Of a DNA stretch of 64,000 bases, positions 17,820-26,891 are shown in pieces. Each line of letters starts with the position of its first letter. Position 1 is the stretch's first letter. Both the position numbers and the translations under genes were made by a program. Location: positions 1 to 64,000 of the forward strand of contig CAKSSR010000006.1 in assembly GCA_934489735.1 (NCBI GenBank), written 5' to 3'. The DNA is from an uncultured Eubacteriales bacterium (GTDB taxonomy: Bacteria; Bacillota; Clostridia; Oscillospirales; Acutalibacteraceae). Below the pieces are notes generated by a model. The model was not told where the DNA came from and made no database searches. It worked only from the letters and a program-made list of their open reading frames with translations.

Positions 17820-18239
17820 ATGAGGGTTAATAAACTTGAAACTGATAATAAAGAAATTGAAAGTATTTCAAAAGAAAAGAATCGTAAGATAGGTCTATTA
17901 TTAAATAGCGAAAGCTTTCTATCAAGATTAATAACAAGTATAAGTAAGCATGATATAAAGAACTTATTTTCTGATTATAATATAAATGTTTCTGATAAGG
18001 ATATAGATGATATAGAAAAAAGTATCTCTTGCTCTATAATGAGTAATAAAGAACTTCCAGAAATATATTTAAATAAGGTGTCGGCAGGGAAAAGTTTGCT
18101 TAATGAATCTTATTTTAGAACATCTTTTAAATCTCAAATGATTTCATCAAGCGAAAATAATGAAAATTGTACCACATGGGAAGTCAATCCACAGAAAGTT
18201 ACTAACGCTATGGAATTGGCTATCAAAAATTTAAAGTAA
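17820..18239 (+). CDS. Nif11-like leader peptide (RiPP/bacteriocin precursor candidate)
   Basis: 139 residues with AAGGAGA before ATG 17820. Residues about 33-75 follow the Nif11 pattern: ESFLSRLITSISKHDIKNLF, then NINVSDKDIDDIEKSI, then LPEIYLNKVSAGKS, where the small-residue pair A-G takes the place of the usual G-G cleavage site. The remaining roughly 55 residues (Ser/Asn-rich, with a single Cys in NENCTTWEV) would be the released core. Two longer relatives are at 39700 and 40201. No lanthionine synthetase, radical SAM or C39 transporter gene is in the window, so any modifying enzyme acts in trans. Confidence 0.5.
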   Translation: MRVNKLETDNKEIESISKEKNRKIGLLLNSESFLSRLITSISKHDIKNLFSDYNINVSDKDIDDIEKSISCSIMSNKELPEIYLNKVSAGKSLLNESYFRTSFKSQMISSSENNENCTTWEVNPQKVTNAMELAIKNLK

Positions 18240-18240
18240 A

Positions 18241-18463
18241 TAGTCCCTCGGAATAAAATTATTATTGAAATGATAAGTACATATTTGACTATCAGGACCC
18301 ATACCATTTATATAGTTTAAGCGAGATGTTGCATAATGATGCCAGCGCTTGACTCAATACAACCACTGCCTTGCAATTAAATATGATATGCATGACATAA
18401 TTCACCTAGCAATACAAATTTTTTAATTGGAGCATTGGCGCATGGATAGAAAATTAAATGCGT
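18241..18463. other. Intergenic stretch, nothing recognised
   Basis: Between the Nif11-like gene and the promoter of the NRDD-like gene I see no open frame with a ribosome site, no structured RNA and no repeat. Confidence 0.4.
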
Positions 18464-18492
18464 TTGACATATAAATGAATATGTTGTATAAT
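18464..18492 (+). promoter_or_regulatory. Sigma-A promoter of the NRDD-like gene
   Basis: TTGACA (18464-18469), a 17-bp spacer and TATAAT (18487-18492): a full consensus match, about 100 bases before the start codon. The long leader has no obvious riboswitch fold that I can identify. Confidence 0.75.
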
Positions 18493-18589
18493 TATTGCAT
18501 GCTTATTTAATAAATAATAAGTAACCACATGGCAACAAGTATGTAGAACTATAGAAAATTTTATGAATTTTTAAATGGGGTGAAACGGC

Positions 18590-18853
18590 ATGCGTGTCGA
18601 TGTAACTAATGGAGTGCTAAAACAAGAAGAAATAGACGCTTACATTAAAAGAGCTGAAAAAAAATATCCTAACGCAAGAATATCTTCAATGAAAATCAAA
18701 GTTGATGGAGATTTTGTTGATATTAAATACGAAGCAGAACCAATTCCATTTGATAGAATAAGAAGAATAACTGGATATTTAGTAGGGACTATGGATAATT
18801 GGAATGATGCAAAGAGATCAGAAGAACTAGATAGAATAAAACATACCGTATGA
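18590..18853 (+). CDS. Small NRDD-like protein (tail of anaerobic ribonucleotide reductase)
   Basis: 87 residues. The C-terminal half, RRITGYLVGTMDNWNDAKRSEELDRIKHTV, resembles the C-terminal end of class III anaerobic ribonucleoside-triphosphate reductase (R-V/I-T-G-Y-L-V-G...N-x-A-K...D-R-x-K-H), but the zinc-ribbon cysteines and the catalytic domain that precede it in NrdD are absent. Such free-standing proteins are common in Clostridia and often inherit the reductase name. The N-terminal half (MRVDVTNGVLKQEEIDAYI) is not recognised. It cannot be the reductase itself; a regulatory or partner role is possible. GGGGTG precedes ATG 18590, and the gene has its own promoter and terminator. Confidence 0.6.
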   Translation: MRVDVTNGVLKQEEIDAYIKRAEKKYPNARISSMKIKVDGDFVDIKYEAEPIPFDRIRRITGYLVGTMDNWNDAKRSEELDRIKHTV

Positions 18854-18864
18854 AAGTAAAAATT

Positions 18865-18907
18865 AAGGTTGTAGATTACCTAAGGGTAACTAGTCTACAA
18901 CCTTTTC
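18865..18907 (+). terminator. Strong terminator after the NRDD-like gene
   Basis: AAGGTTGTAGA (18865-18875) pairs perfectly with TCTACAACCTT (18894-18904), followed by TTCTT. Its A-rich left flank may let it also end the opposing gyrA transcript. Confidence 0.85.
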
Positions 18908-19031
18908 TTATTCTTTAAATATAGGCTATCAATCCTCGCCTTATAGTACCAATTGCTAACTGCTTTCTTGTATTTATTGGTTCTATATCAAGAATCGAAG
19001 CCTAAATTAAACTTTTCTTTTACTTAAGTTT

Positions 19032-21515
19032 TTAATCCTCTACAATATCTTTATCGTCGTCATCTTCTATTTGATTCGAAACTTTCGCTATCGCTATAAC
19101 CTTGTTATTGTCGCTTAGCCTCATTAACTTGACACCCTTCGATGTCCTTGAACATTCCCTTATCGAATCTGTTTCTATCCTAATTATTACTCCATTAGAT
19201 GAAATTATTATTAAATCATCGTTTTTATCTACTACATCAACTGCTGCAACATTCCCACCTTTTTTTATCGGATAGTTGTTTGATCCTTGACCGCCTCTAG
19301 ATTGTACTCTATACTCATCTACTTTTGTCAATCTTCCGTATCCATTTTCTGAAACCGTTAATAATAACTTATCTTTTTCTGGTAAGCAAACTCCAACAAC
19401 TTCATCACTTTCTCTTAGAGACAAGGCCTTAATTCCTCTTGATTTCCTTCCAGTTGAACGAATATTGCTTTCTTTTATCATTATAGCCTTTCCATCTCTT
19501 GTCGCTATAAAAATATCTCTGTCCCCGTCAGTAGATTTTACCCAATGTAGATCATCGCCCTCGTCTAATTCAATTGCAATGACTCCATTTTTCTTGACTC
19601 TATCAAAAGAACTCAATAAAGTTCTCTTAATTATTCCTTTCTTTGTAAGCATTAGAAGATATTCGTTCTCAGAATTCTCAGGGACGGTAACCATTGCAGT
19701 AATTTTTTCGTCTTTCTCAAGAGTTAATATGTTCGCTATATTAGTTCCTTTAGAATTCTTTGATCCTTCTGCTATCTCATAGCATTTAAATCTATATGCT
19801 TTGCCTATGCTGGAAAAGAACATTATGTCATCATGCGTATGCGTTATAAACATTTCGGTAACGATGTCGTCATTTCGTCTGGACATTCCAGATACTCCTC
19901 TTCCACCACGCTTCTGAAGCTTATAATTGTCTAGTTTCTGCCTCTTTATATATCCGTAGTTCGTATATGTTACTACGCATTCTTCATTCGGTATAAGATC
20001 TTCTATATCTAGTTCTCCACTGGCTGGCATAATTTCTGTCTTTCTCTCGTCGCCGTACTTATTGCTTATGGCAATTGCTTCTTCTTTGACTATTGTTAGA
20101 AGTCTCTGAGTGTTACATATTATGTCGTTCCAATCAGCTATTTTTATCAATAGGTCATTTATCTCATCTTCTATTTTATTTCTCTCAAGACCTGTCAACC
20201 TACCTAATGGCATTTGAACTATAGCCTGCGTTTGTACTTCATCTATATTAAATCTTTCTATTAATAGTTTCTTCGCTTCTGGAATCGATTGAGATGATCT
20301 TATTACTTTTATTACTTCCTCAATATTGTCTATGGCTATTTTTAACCCTTCTAGTATATGGACTCTCTCTTTTGCCTTATTTAAATCAAATTCTGTCCTT
20401 CTCTTTATTACTCCCACTCTAAAGTTGACATATTCATTTAACATTTCTTTGAGGGTAAGTATCTTTGGCTCTCCGTTGACAATCGAAAGCATTATTGCTC
20501 CAAAAGTAACTTGCATTTGAGTAAATCCAAATAATTTATTGAGAACTATATTAGGTATTGCATCTCTCTTTAAATCTATTTCAATATGCATACCATTTCT
20601 ATCTGAATGGTCATCTATATTAGATATTCCGTCTATCTTTTTATCCTTTACTAAATCAGCTATACTTTCTATTAATCTAGCTTTATTTACTTGATAAGGC
20701 AGCTCAGTAATGATAATCTTGTTTTTCGAATTGCTTTCTACAATTTCAGTTCTCGCTCTAACTGTTATCTTTCCTCTTCCGGTAGCATATGCTTCCCTTA
20801 TCCCTGAAAGCCCCATTATCAATCCTGCTGTAGGAAAGTCTGGCCCTTTTATATGTTTCATTAATCCATCCAAAGTTATATCTGGATTATCTATAAGGGC
20901 ACACATCGCATTGACTACTTCCCTCATATTGTGAGGCGGAATGTTAGTAGCCATTCCAACTGCTATACCTGTTGAACCATTTACTAATAAATTTGGAAAG
21001 CCAGTCGGTAAAACCACAGGTTCTTTTAATCTGTCGTCATAGTTTGGTATAAAGTCGACGGTGTTTTTCTCTATGTCTGTGAGCATTTTCGTTGATATTT
21101 TGCTCATTCTCGCTTCAGTATACCTATATGCTGCCGGTGGGTCGCCATCTACTGATCCAAAGTTACCATGTCCATCCACTAAAGTATATCTCATTGAAAA
21201 ATCTTGTGCCATCCTCACAAGTGCATCATAAATTGACGTGTCTCCATGTGGATGATATCTCCCTAGAACTGCTCCAACTGTGTCAGCACATTTCCTATAT
21301 GCTTTATCCGGTGTCACTCCGTTTTCAAACAGAGTATATAATATCCTTCTATGTACTGGCTTCAAGCCATCACGAACATCAGGTAAAGCTCTTGAAACTA
21401 TTACTGACATAGAATAAGCCAAGAATGATTGTTTCATTTCCTTCTCTATATCAACATCCACAACCTGAGCTTTATGAAAGCTGTCTTCAGTTAATTTTAC
21501 ATCGTTGTCACTCAT
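19032..21515 (-). CDS. gyrA: DNA gyrase subunit A
   Basis: 827 residues. The breakage-reunion domain has the active-site Tyr in AAYRYTEARMS (about 126) and the quinolone-resistance region RYHPHGDTSIYDALVRMAQ, with Thr at the position of E. coli Ser83, the natural residue in many Clostridia. The C-terminal beta-pinwheel includes the GyrA box QKRGGRGVSG (about 530), which distinguishes it from ParC. The end is acidic (QIEDDDDKDIVED). With GyrB it introduces negative supercoils. It is separated from gyrB by a membrane-protein gene and a gap of about 500 bases, so it probably has its own promoter. Confidence 0.97.
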   Translation of the reverse strand: MSDNDVKLTEDSFHKAQVVDVDIEKEMKQSFLAYSMSVIVSRALPDVRDGLKPVHRRILYTLFENGVTPDKAYRKCADTVGAVLGRYHPHGDTSIYDALVRMAQDFSMRYTLVDGHGNFGSVDGDPPAAYRYTEARMSKISTKMLTDIEKNTVDFIPNYDDRLKEPVVLPTGFPNLLVNGSTGIAVGMATNIPPHNMREVVNAMCALIDNPDITLDGLMKHIKGPDFPTAGLIMGLSGIREAYATGRGKITVRARTEIVESNSKNKIIITELPYQVNKARLIESIADLVKDKKIDGISNIDDHSDRNGMHIEIDLKRDAIPNIVLNKLFGFTQMQVTFGAIMLSIVNGEPKILTLKEMLNEYVNFRVGVIKRRTEFDLNKAKERVHILEGLKIAIDNIEEVIKVIRSSQSIPEAKKLLIERFNIDEVQTQAIVQMPLGRLTGLERNKIEDEINDLLIKIADWNDIICNTQRLLTIVKEEAIAISNKYGDERKTEIMPASGELDIEDLIPNEECVVTYTNYGYIKRQKLDNYKLQKRGGRGVSGMSRRNDDIVTEMFITHTHDDIMFFSSIGKAYRFKCYEIAEGSKNSKGTNIANILTLEKDEKITAMVTVPENSENEYLLMLTKKGIIKRTLLSSFDRVKKNGVIAIELDEGDDLHWVKSTDGDRDIFIATRDGKAIMIKESNIRSTGRKSRGIKALSLRESDEVVGVCLPEKDKLLLTVSENGYGRLTKVDEYRVQSRGGQGSNNYPIKKGGNVAAVDVVDKNDDLIIISSNGVIIRIETDSIRECSRTSKGVKLMRLSDNNKVIAIAKVSNQIEDDDDKDIVED

Positions 21516-22032
21516 TTAAAGCCATTATGGAAAACTTTTAAAAATCTATAAATTAACTTCTGATTATTGACATATGATAATAATTTGTTGATAACATATT
21601 TCTTCGCTAGTAAATCATTTATTTATCGATTACATATGTTTTTTTAACTACCACATGCACAATATCATTTGATTCTTTCGTTTGTCAATAGTCTATGATA
21701 CAATTCTCTTTTACTTTGTCAAAAACGATGAAGTTATTGCTATAAACTAGTTAATTTCAAAAGTCACTTCTTTGTTTTCCTATAACGTATCTCCTTTCTG
21801 TTCTTACTAATTCTTGAAAATTTACAAACTTGCGCCTTTCCCTTTCAATTTTTGATAATCATTCGATAAATCAATAGAGACTTTTTCTTGTTGTCAATCA
21901 CCTGACGCCTAAAGTCGGTAGAAATTCGGTGACTTTTTTTAATATTTTATCGCATTGTCGGTGAATTCTGCATACGCATTGTTAATATCTTGTTGATTTT
22001 TCTTGTACTGCGCATAATCATATTGACCGATG
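21516..22032. other. 517-bp intergenic region before gyrA
   Basis: No gene is supported here. It holds the candidate gyrA promoter (21695-21722). A plus-strand hairpin-like AAAGTC (21911-21916)...GACTTT (21931-21936) followed by TTTT lies close to the end of the YcxB-like gene. Such a long gap between gyrase genes suggests separate supercoiling-sensitive control of gyrA, which is inference. Confidence 0.4.
21695..21722 (-). promoter_or_regulatory. Candidate gyrA promoter
   Basis: On the minus strand TTGACA (21722-21717), a 16-bp spacer and TATCAT (21700-21695). A second weaker pair (TTGACA 21688-21683, TATTGT 21664-21659, 18-bp spacer) lies downstream, giving a possible tandem arrangement. 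Confidence 0.45.
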
Positions 22033-22773
22033 TCACTTTACTTTCTTATCCTCTTTCGGCGTCGTCCCTGCTAAAAGCATCGCTTGAATCTCAGGGATCA
22101 CATCAGGCTCAACTGTTCTTATTGGTATAACTAAGATGTCTGATTTTGGCGGATAAATTATAAACATATTATCATATTCTTCAAATTTGCTGGTTCCGTC
22201 TAATGGAATTTCCATTTCAAATCCATCCCGGCCTACTACTATGTTATCTGGATATATCTCAACATACATGCTTTTCTCTGAAAACATCGAGTTGGCTATC
22301 CTTTTCGTTGCTCTTTCTGAAATCATCCATAATACAATTATGAAAATTACACCTGCAGCACCTATAAACAAATTCAAAATATTGCCTTTTATTACGTATG
22401 ATAAAATTGCAAATACAGAAACTATTGCAAGTAAAACTGTATGATATATTAAATTCTTTCTTCCATTCTTATTTACTTTGCTATGCTTTATACTTGATAA
22501 AATTTCTTCTCTGTTTAAAGAATATTTTAATTTGATTCCAGTATATTGCTCTTCGTATTCTTCTGCTTCTGCATCTGTGACCAATTCTGCTTCAGATCCG
22601 TCCCATTGAACAGAGTCTTCATTGCCTACGTCTTCATCTGTTGATTCATCATTATCATTCGTATTTTCAATCGCTCGACTATGATCTTCCGATGAATTTG
22701 CATCTGTATCATCCTGCTTAGGCACATTTGATGTGCTCTCATAATCTTTCATTTTTTCGGACATTCCTTTCAT
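22033..22773 (-). CDS. YcxB-like membrane protein
   Basis: 246 residues. The first 80 are very acidic and Ser/Asp/Asn-rich (ESTDEDVGNEDSVQWDGSEA) and probably disordered. Two adjacent transmembrane helices follow at about 108-128 and 131-150. Then comes a YcxB-like C-terminal domain (about 165-230; YVEIYPDNIVVGRDGFEMEI, then FEEYDNMFIIYPPKSDILVIPI). YcxB-like proteins have no established function. It lies between gyrB (18 bases upstream) and gyrA on the same strand, so it is co-transcribed with gyrB. The reading frame offers three in-frame ATGs near the start; 22773 is the longest. Confidence 0.7.
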   Translation of the reverse strand: MKGMSEKMKDYESTSNVPKQDDTDANSSEDHSRAIENTNDNDESTDEDVGNEDSVQWDGSEAELVTDAEAEEYEEQYTGIKLKYSLNREEILSSIKHSKVNKNGRKNLIYHTVLLAIVSVFAILSYVIKGNILNLFIGAAGVIFIIVLWMISERATKRIANSMFSEKSMYVEIYPDNIVVGRDGFEMEIPLDGTSKFEEYDNMFIIYPPKSDILVIPIRTVEPDVIPEIQAMLLAGTTPKEDKKVK

Positions 22774-22791
22774 AAGAATTAAATATTTTGT

Positions 22792-24735
22792 TTATACGTC
22801 TAAATTTTGTACATATTTTGCATTCTCTTTTATAAAATTTCTTCTTGGTTCCACTTTATCTCCCATAAGTATCGTAAAAATTTCGTCTGCAGTTGCTGCA
22901 TCTTCCACCGAAACTCTAAGCATCGTCCTTGTCTGTGGATTCATTGTCGTTTCCCATAGCTGTTCAGAGTCCATTTCTCCAAGACCTTTGTATCTCTGTA
23001 CGCTCGTGTTGCCATTAAGTTTTTCTAAAATTTCATCTCTTTCTCTGTCAGAATAAGCATAAAAGTGTTCTCTGTTCTTAGTTATCCTGTATAGAGGTGG
23101 TTGAGCGATATAAATATTCCCATTTTCCACTAATTTTTTCATGTGTCTGAAGAAAAATGTTAATAGCAAAGTTCTAATATGTGAACCGTCCACATCAGCA
23201 TCTGCCATAATTATTATTTTGCTATATCTGAGCTTAGATATGTTAAAATCTTCTCCTATGCCGCATCCCAATGCTAAAATAACTGGTGTAAGTTTGTCAT
23301 TGTTATAGACTTTGTCAAGTCTAGCCTTTTCAACATTGAGCATTTTCCCCCAAAGTGGTAATATCGCTTGAAACCTTCTGTCTCTTCCTCCTTTGGCTGA
23401 GCCTCCTGCTGAATCCCCTTCGACAATATATATCTCTGTCTCATCTGGATTTTTTGATTGACAATCAGCCAATTTGCCTGGTAATGACGTTGATTCCAAT
23501 GCAGTTTTTCTTCTCACCAAATCCCTCGCATGACGTGCTGCTTCTCTGGCTTTGAATGCTGCTGTCGCTTTTTCAAATATTATCTTAGCCACAGCTGGAT
23601 TTTCCTCTAAGAAATCAGAAAGTTTCTCATTTACTAGGCTGTCTGTGAAAGTCTTTATCTCTGTATTTCCTAGTTTCGTCTTTGTTTGCCCTTCAAATTG
23701 GGCATCTGTTAGCTTGACGCTGATTACAGCTGTAATTCCTTCTCTTACGTCCTCTCCGCTGAAGTTTTTGTCATTTTCTTTTAGTATATTATATTTTCTT
23801 GCATAGTCATTCATTACTCTGGTAAGAGCTCTTTTGAACCCTTCCTCATGAGTCCCTCCGTCAATCGTATGGATGTTGTTTGCAAATGATAATATTAATT
23901 CGTTATAACTGTCGTTGTATTGCATTGCAATTTCAATAGTGACCAGTCCATTGTTGAATACTCCTGAGAAATGTATTATGTCATCATGAAGTACTCCTAG
24001 TGACTTCTTCTTGTTTATATAATCTACAAAGCTCGACACGCCACCCTCGTATAAGAAATTGCTTTCTCTGTCTTCAGTTCCCCTTCTGTCTATGAGAACT
24101 ATGTTGACCCCGGCGTTCAAAAATGCTTGTTCTCTAAGGCGTTGCTCTAATATATTAAACTCAAATTCTGTACTTTCCTTAAAAATCGCTGGGTCCGGCT
24201 TGAAAGTTACTTCAGTTCCTCTTTTTTTCGTATCTCCTATTATTTCTAATCCACTTGTTGGCTTGCCTTTTTCAAATTTTTGTTGATAAATCTTTTCCCC
24301 AGTATAAACATTTACCTCCAACCACTCGGATAGTGCATTAACCACAGATGCTCCTACTCCATGTAATCCACCTGAAACCTTATAGCCATTTCCTCCGAAC
24401 TTTCCACCTGCATGCAATATAGTAAATACAACTGTAACAGCCGGAATGCCTAACTTAGGATGTATGTCTACAGGTATCCCTCTACCATTATCTTTGACTC
24501 TTATTACATTTCCATCTAGTATCTCCACTTCTATTTTATCACAAAATCCAGCCAAGGCTTCATCTATCGAGTTGTCAACTATCTCATATACTAAATGATG
24601 TAAACCCTTCGGCCCTGTTGAACCTATGTACATGCCTGGTCTTTTTTGAACTGCTTCAAGTCCTTCCAGTACCTGAATCTCACCGGCATTATATTCATAA
24701 TCTATAGAAATATCATCTTTGTTACTCAACGGCAT
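22792..24735 (-). CDS. gyrB: DNA gyrase subunit B
   Basis: About 647 residues. The GHKL ATPase domain shows EIVDNSIDEALAGF (catalytic Glu), VKDNGRGIPV and GLHGVGASVVNALS. The transducer is followed by the TOPRIM domain EGDSAGGSAKGGRDRRFQAI, with DADVDG as metal site, and the C-terminal YKGLGEMDSEQLWETTM...RRNFIKENAKYVQNLDV end. Length and the absence of an insertion are typical of Gram-positive GyrB. The ATG at 24735 is preferred over an upstream TTG at 24747, though neither has a clear ribosome site. It forms the ATP-driven half of gyrase with GyrA. Confidence 0.97.
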   Translation of the reverse strand: MPLSNKDDISIDYEYNAGEIQVLEGLEAVQKRPGMYIGSTGPKGLHHLVYEIVDNSIDEALAGFCDKIEVEILDGNVIRVKDNGRGIPVDIHPKLGIPAVTVVFTILHAGGKFGGNGYKVSGGLHGVGASVVNALSEWLEVNVYTGEKIYQQKFEKGKPTSGLEIIGDTKKRGTEVTFKPDPAIFKESTEFEFNILEQRLREQAFLNAGVNIVLIDRRGTEDRESNFLYEGGVSSFVDYINKKKSLGVLHDDIIHFSGVFNNGLVTIEIAMQYNDSYNELILSFANNIHTIDGGTHEEGFKRALTRVMNDYARKYNILKENDKNFSGEDVREGITAVISVKLTDAQFEGQTKTKLGNTEIKTFTDSLVNEKLSDFLEENPAVAKIIFEKATAAFKAREAARHARDLVRRKTALESTSLPGKLADCQSKNPDETEIYIVEGDSAGGSAKGGRDRRFQAILPLWGKMLNVEKARLDKVYNNDKLTPVILALGCGIGEDFNISKLRYSKIIIMADADVDGSHIRTLLLTFFFRHMKKLVENGNIYIAQPPLYRITKNREHFYAYSDRERDEILEKLNGNTSVQRYKGLGEMDSEQLWETTMNPQTRTMLRVSVEDAATADEIFTILMGDKVEPRRNFIKENAKYVQNLDV

Positions 24736-24918
24736 CTTACTTACCAAAAACTTGTAAAAATTTTTGACTTTTTTTACAATATTGCTTGTTTTACGGTAAC
24801 TCTCCCTTCTTATTATTTACCAGGCGCTGCAATCTACGCTCTTAGAAGTCACACTTGATTATTATTATACATCATTCCGATTAATTATACAACAAGATTT
24901 TTAAATTTTTTTAAAATT

Positions 24919-25251
24919 TCATGTTTCCTGGCAATTTGGTGCCTCTTCTTCCTTCTTTTCCAAGTATATTTTGTTCGGGACGTAAAGATAAAATATGACA
25001 AAAGGCATTAGTGTCAAAAGAAGGAATAACGCAGACATCCTTGATCCCATTATCAACGACACTATGCATACAATTAACGAAGCTATTACAGTCCAAGTCA
25101 TCATTTTCTTGATATTTACTTTGTATTTTATTACAAGTTCTTCCTTGCAACTAGGACATATATACTCATCCTTGTTTTTTATAGCTAGTGCCTCCATGTA
25201 TGATATATCTCTCTTACAGTGTGGACACCTTGTTACCCCATTCTTTTTCAT
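24919..25251 (-). CDS. Small zinc-ribbon membrane protein
   Basis: 110 residues. The N-terminus carries a four-Cys zinc ribbon, CPHCKRDISYMEA...YICPSCKEELVIKYKV (about 9-45). Two transmembrane helices follow at about 52-68 and 72-92, then a charged tail with a late Cys. This layout is common for small cytosol-facing membrane proteins of unknown role in Firmicutes. It lies in the recF-remB-gyrB cluster on the same strand with a 16-base gap to remB. Its ATG at 25251 follows GGGGGAG. Function unknown. Confidence 0.7.
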   Translation of the reverse strand: MKKNGVTRCPHCKRDISYMEALAIKNKDEYICPSCKEELVIKYKVNIKKMMTWTVIASLIVCIVSLIMGSRMSALFLLLTLMPFVIFYLYVPNKIYLEKKEEEAPNCQET

Positions 25252-25267
25252 AAAAACTCCCCCATAA

Positions 25268-25516
25268 TTACTTGTTTCTTCTCGAAATCGTATTGGATGC
25301 TAATAAGCTTATATATATTTTAACACTTTTCTTTTCTTTGCACAAGACAAATGATTTAGGTAATTTATTATCAGATGCATTTATTGTATTATTCAGTTTT
25401 TCTTGATTGAATAAGAAATTCTTAGTGATTCTCGATACTGTTGATGTATCTAGATCAAATATCCCTATTACATCTTTCTCTCTGACAATTATGTCTTGTC
25501 CAACATGTAATCGCAT
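25268..25516 (-). CDS. remB: RemB-like regulator (DUF370/YaaB family)
   Basis: 82 residues, starting MRLHVGQDIIVREKDVIGIF at ATG 25516, whose A is the last base of the recF stop codon (TAATG overlap). The DUF370/Rem signature GQDIIVREKDVIGIFDLDTSTVSRITKNFL is complete. In B. subtilis RemA is a DNA-binding activator of biofilm matrix genes and RemB (YaaB) is its relative encoded in exactly this dnaN-recF-gyrB neighbourhood, so synteny supports RemB. A longer upstream frame from 25615 is an overlap with recF and has no ribosome site. Translational coupling to recF is likely. Confidence 0.9.
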   Translation of the reverse strand: MRLHVGQDIIVREKDVIGIFDLDTSTVSRITKNFLFNQEKLNNTINASDNKLPKSFVLCKEKKSVKIYISLLASNTISRRNK

Positions 25517-26640
25517 TAATTGCTTCCTACTTTCTCTTGACTTTTGATTAAACCATCTTCCATTTCGAATATCTTTCCGTGAATTAATTTGGTCATTGCA
25601 TGTGGATCGCAACATGTAATAAAAACTTGAAAGTTGGATAGACTATTTATTATATAATTTTGTCTCATCGTGTCAAGCTCGCTTAATACGTCGTCTAATA
25701 AAATAACAGGGTTTTCACCCGTTTTCTCTTTCAATATCTTAGCTTCTGATAATTTTATTGCTAAGACGCTTGATCTGCTTTGGCCTTGAGATGCAAAATT
25801 TCTAGCAAGTTTGTCATTTATCAATATATTTAAGTCGTCTTTGTGTGGCCCTGCTTGAGTATATCCAAGTTTTATGTCCGTTTTAATATTATCTTCCAAG
25901 ATAGACTTGATTATGCATTTTACATCCGTTTGTTCGGTTATTGATTGGCTCTTTGAGAAACTCATTTGGTATTTGATATCAAATTTTTCTTTATCCTTCG
26001 ATATTCCCTTATAGATTTGAGTCGAATATTCTCTCAATATGTCAATATACTTGATTCTTTCTTTTACTATTAGTTCGCCCAATATACTGAGATTTTCATT
26101 CCATATGTCAATTGTTTTAATTAAATTTGAATTATTCGTTATGGCTTTAAGTAAGGCATTGCGTTCGTTTAAGTTTTTGTTGTATCTGGATAATAATTTT
26201 ATATACGATGGCTTGATTTGACATATTGCTGCATCTATCAGCTTGCGTCTCGTCATTGGTCCGTCTTTGATTAATGATAAATGATCTGGGGAAAATATGA
26301 CTGAACAAAATTTCCCCACTATCGATGCCATACTGTTTTTATAAATACCATTAATGCTGCATTGCCTCTTGTTCTTTTTGATTAATATTTCAAAATCTTG
26401 ACTTCTGCCTTCAGTAAATAATTGTATCTCTAATTTTGCTTCTTTTTCTCCAAATTTAATTAATTCATTGTCTTTATTGCCTCTGAATGACTTTCCTCCA
26501 GTAAATAGCCATATGGCTTCAAGTAGATTGGTTTTACCTTGCGCATTGTTCCCATAAATTATATTCATGTTTTCTGATGGATTGATGATTTCTTGCTCTA
26601 TGTTCCTATATCTATTTACTTTCAAGCTGAGAATGTTCAA
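25516..26640 (-). CDS. recF: DNA replication/repair protein RecF
   Basis: About 374 residues of an SMC-like ABC ATPase: Walker A IIYGNNAQGKTNLLEAI (about 28-44), signature FASQGQSRSSVLAIKLSEA (about 285-305), Walker B NPVILLDDVLSELD. It loads RecA at gapped DNA with RecO and RecR. TTG 26640 is preferred as start because AAGGTG lies 8 bases upstream, giving MNILSLKVNRYRNIE, which fits the family N-terminus; GTG 26649 is the alternative. It overlaps the S4 gene by about 29 bases and the remB start by one base, so all three are coupled. Confidence 0.94.
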   Translation of the reverse strand: MNILSLKVNRYRNIEQEIINPSENMNIIYGNNAQGKTNLLEAIWLFTGGKSFRGNKDNELIKFGEKEAKLEIQLFTEGRSQDFEILIKKNKRQCSINGIYKNSMASIVGKFCSVIFSPDHLSLIKDGPMTRRKLIDAAICQIKPSYIKLLSRYNKNLNERNALLKAITNNSNLIKTIDIWNENLSILGELIVKERIKYIDILREYSTQIYKGISKDKEKFDIKYQMSFSKSQSITEQTDVKCIIKSILEDNIKTDIKLGYTQAGPHKDDLNILINDKLARNFASQGQSRSSVLAIKLSEAKILKEKTGENPVILLDDVLSELDTMRQNYIINSLSNFQVFITCCDPHAMTKLIHGKIFEMEDGLIKSQEKVGSN

Positions 26641-26854
26641 ATTTCTCACACCTTATGCTTCTTCCATTGTATTCAATTATGTCATTTGGTCTTATTTTCT
26701 TTCTAATTTCTGTACAAATCTCTCCGTTTACCTTTACTTTTTCGTCTTTTATTAAAATTTTTGCTTGTCCTCCTGTGTCCGTTATTCCAGCTAGCTTTAG
26801 GAGAGAATTTAAATTAATATAGTCGTCTTTGATTTTGATAATGTCTTTCTTCAT
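26612..26854 (-). CDS. yaaA: S4-domain RNA-binding protein, YaaA type
   Basis: 80 residues starting MKKDIIKIKDDYINLNSLLK at ATG 26854 (AAAGGA 9 bases upstream; the ATG at 26863 overlaps it). The S4 RNA-binding fold covers most of the protein: LNSLLKLAGITDTGGQAKIL, then IKDEKVKVNGEICTEIRKKIRPND. This is the small S4 protein found between dnaN and recF in most Firmicutes (YaaA/RlbA), probably linked to ribosome maturation. The last 29 bases overlap recF. Confidence 0.88.
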   Translation of the reverse strand: MKKDIIKIKDDYINLNSLLKLAGITDTGGQAKILIKDEKVKVNGEICTEIRKKIRPNDIIEYNGRSIRCEKFEHSQLESK

Positions 26855-26891
26855 TCTACACATTCCTTTCTTGCATATTCTTATTATACAA

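Noticed and set aside
21901..21940. Riboswitch or structured RNA between gyrA and the YcxB-like gene
   Set aside because: Only a short hairpin is visible and no known riboswitch core could be recognised.
25517..25615. N-terminal extension of RemB into recF
   Set aside because: The family starts at M-x-L-H-x-G-Q-D, and the TAATG junction with a nearby ribosome site marks the true start.
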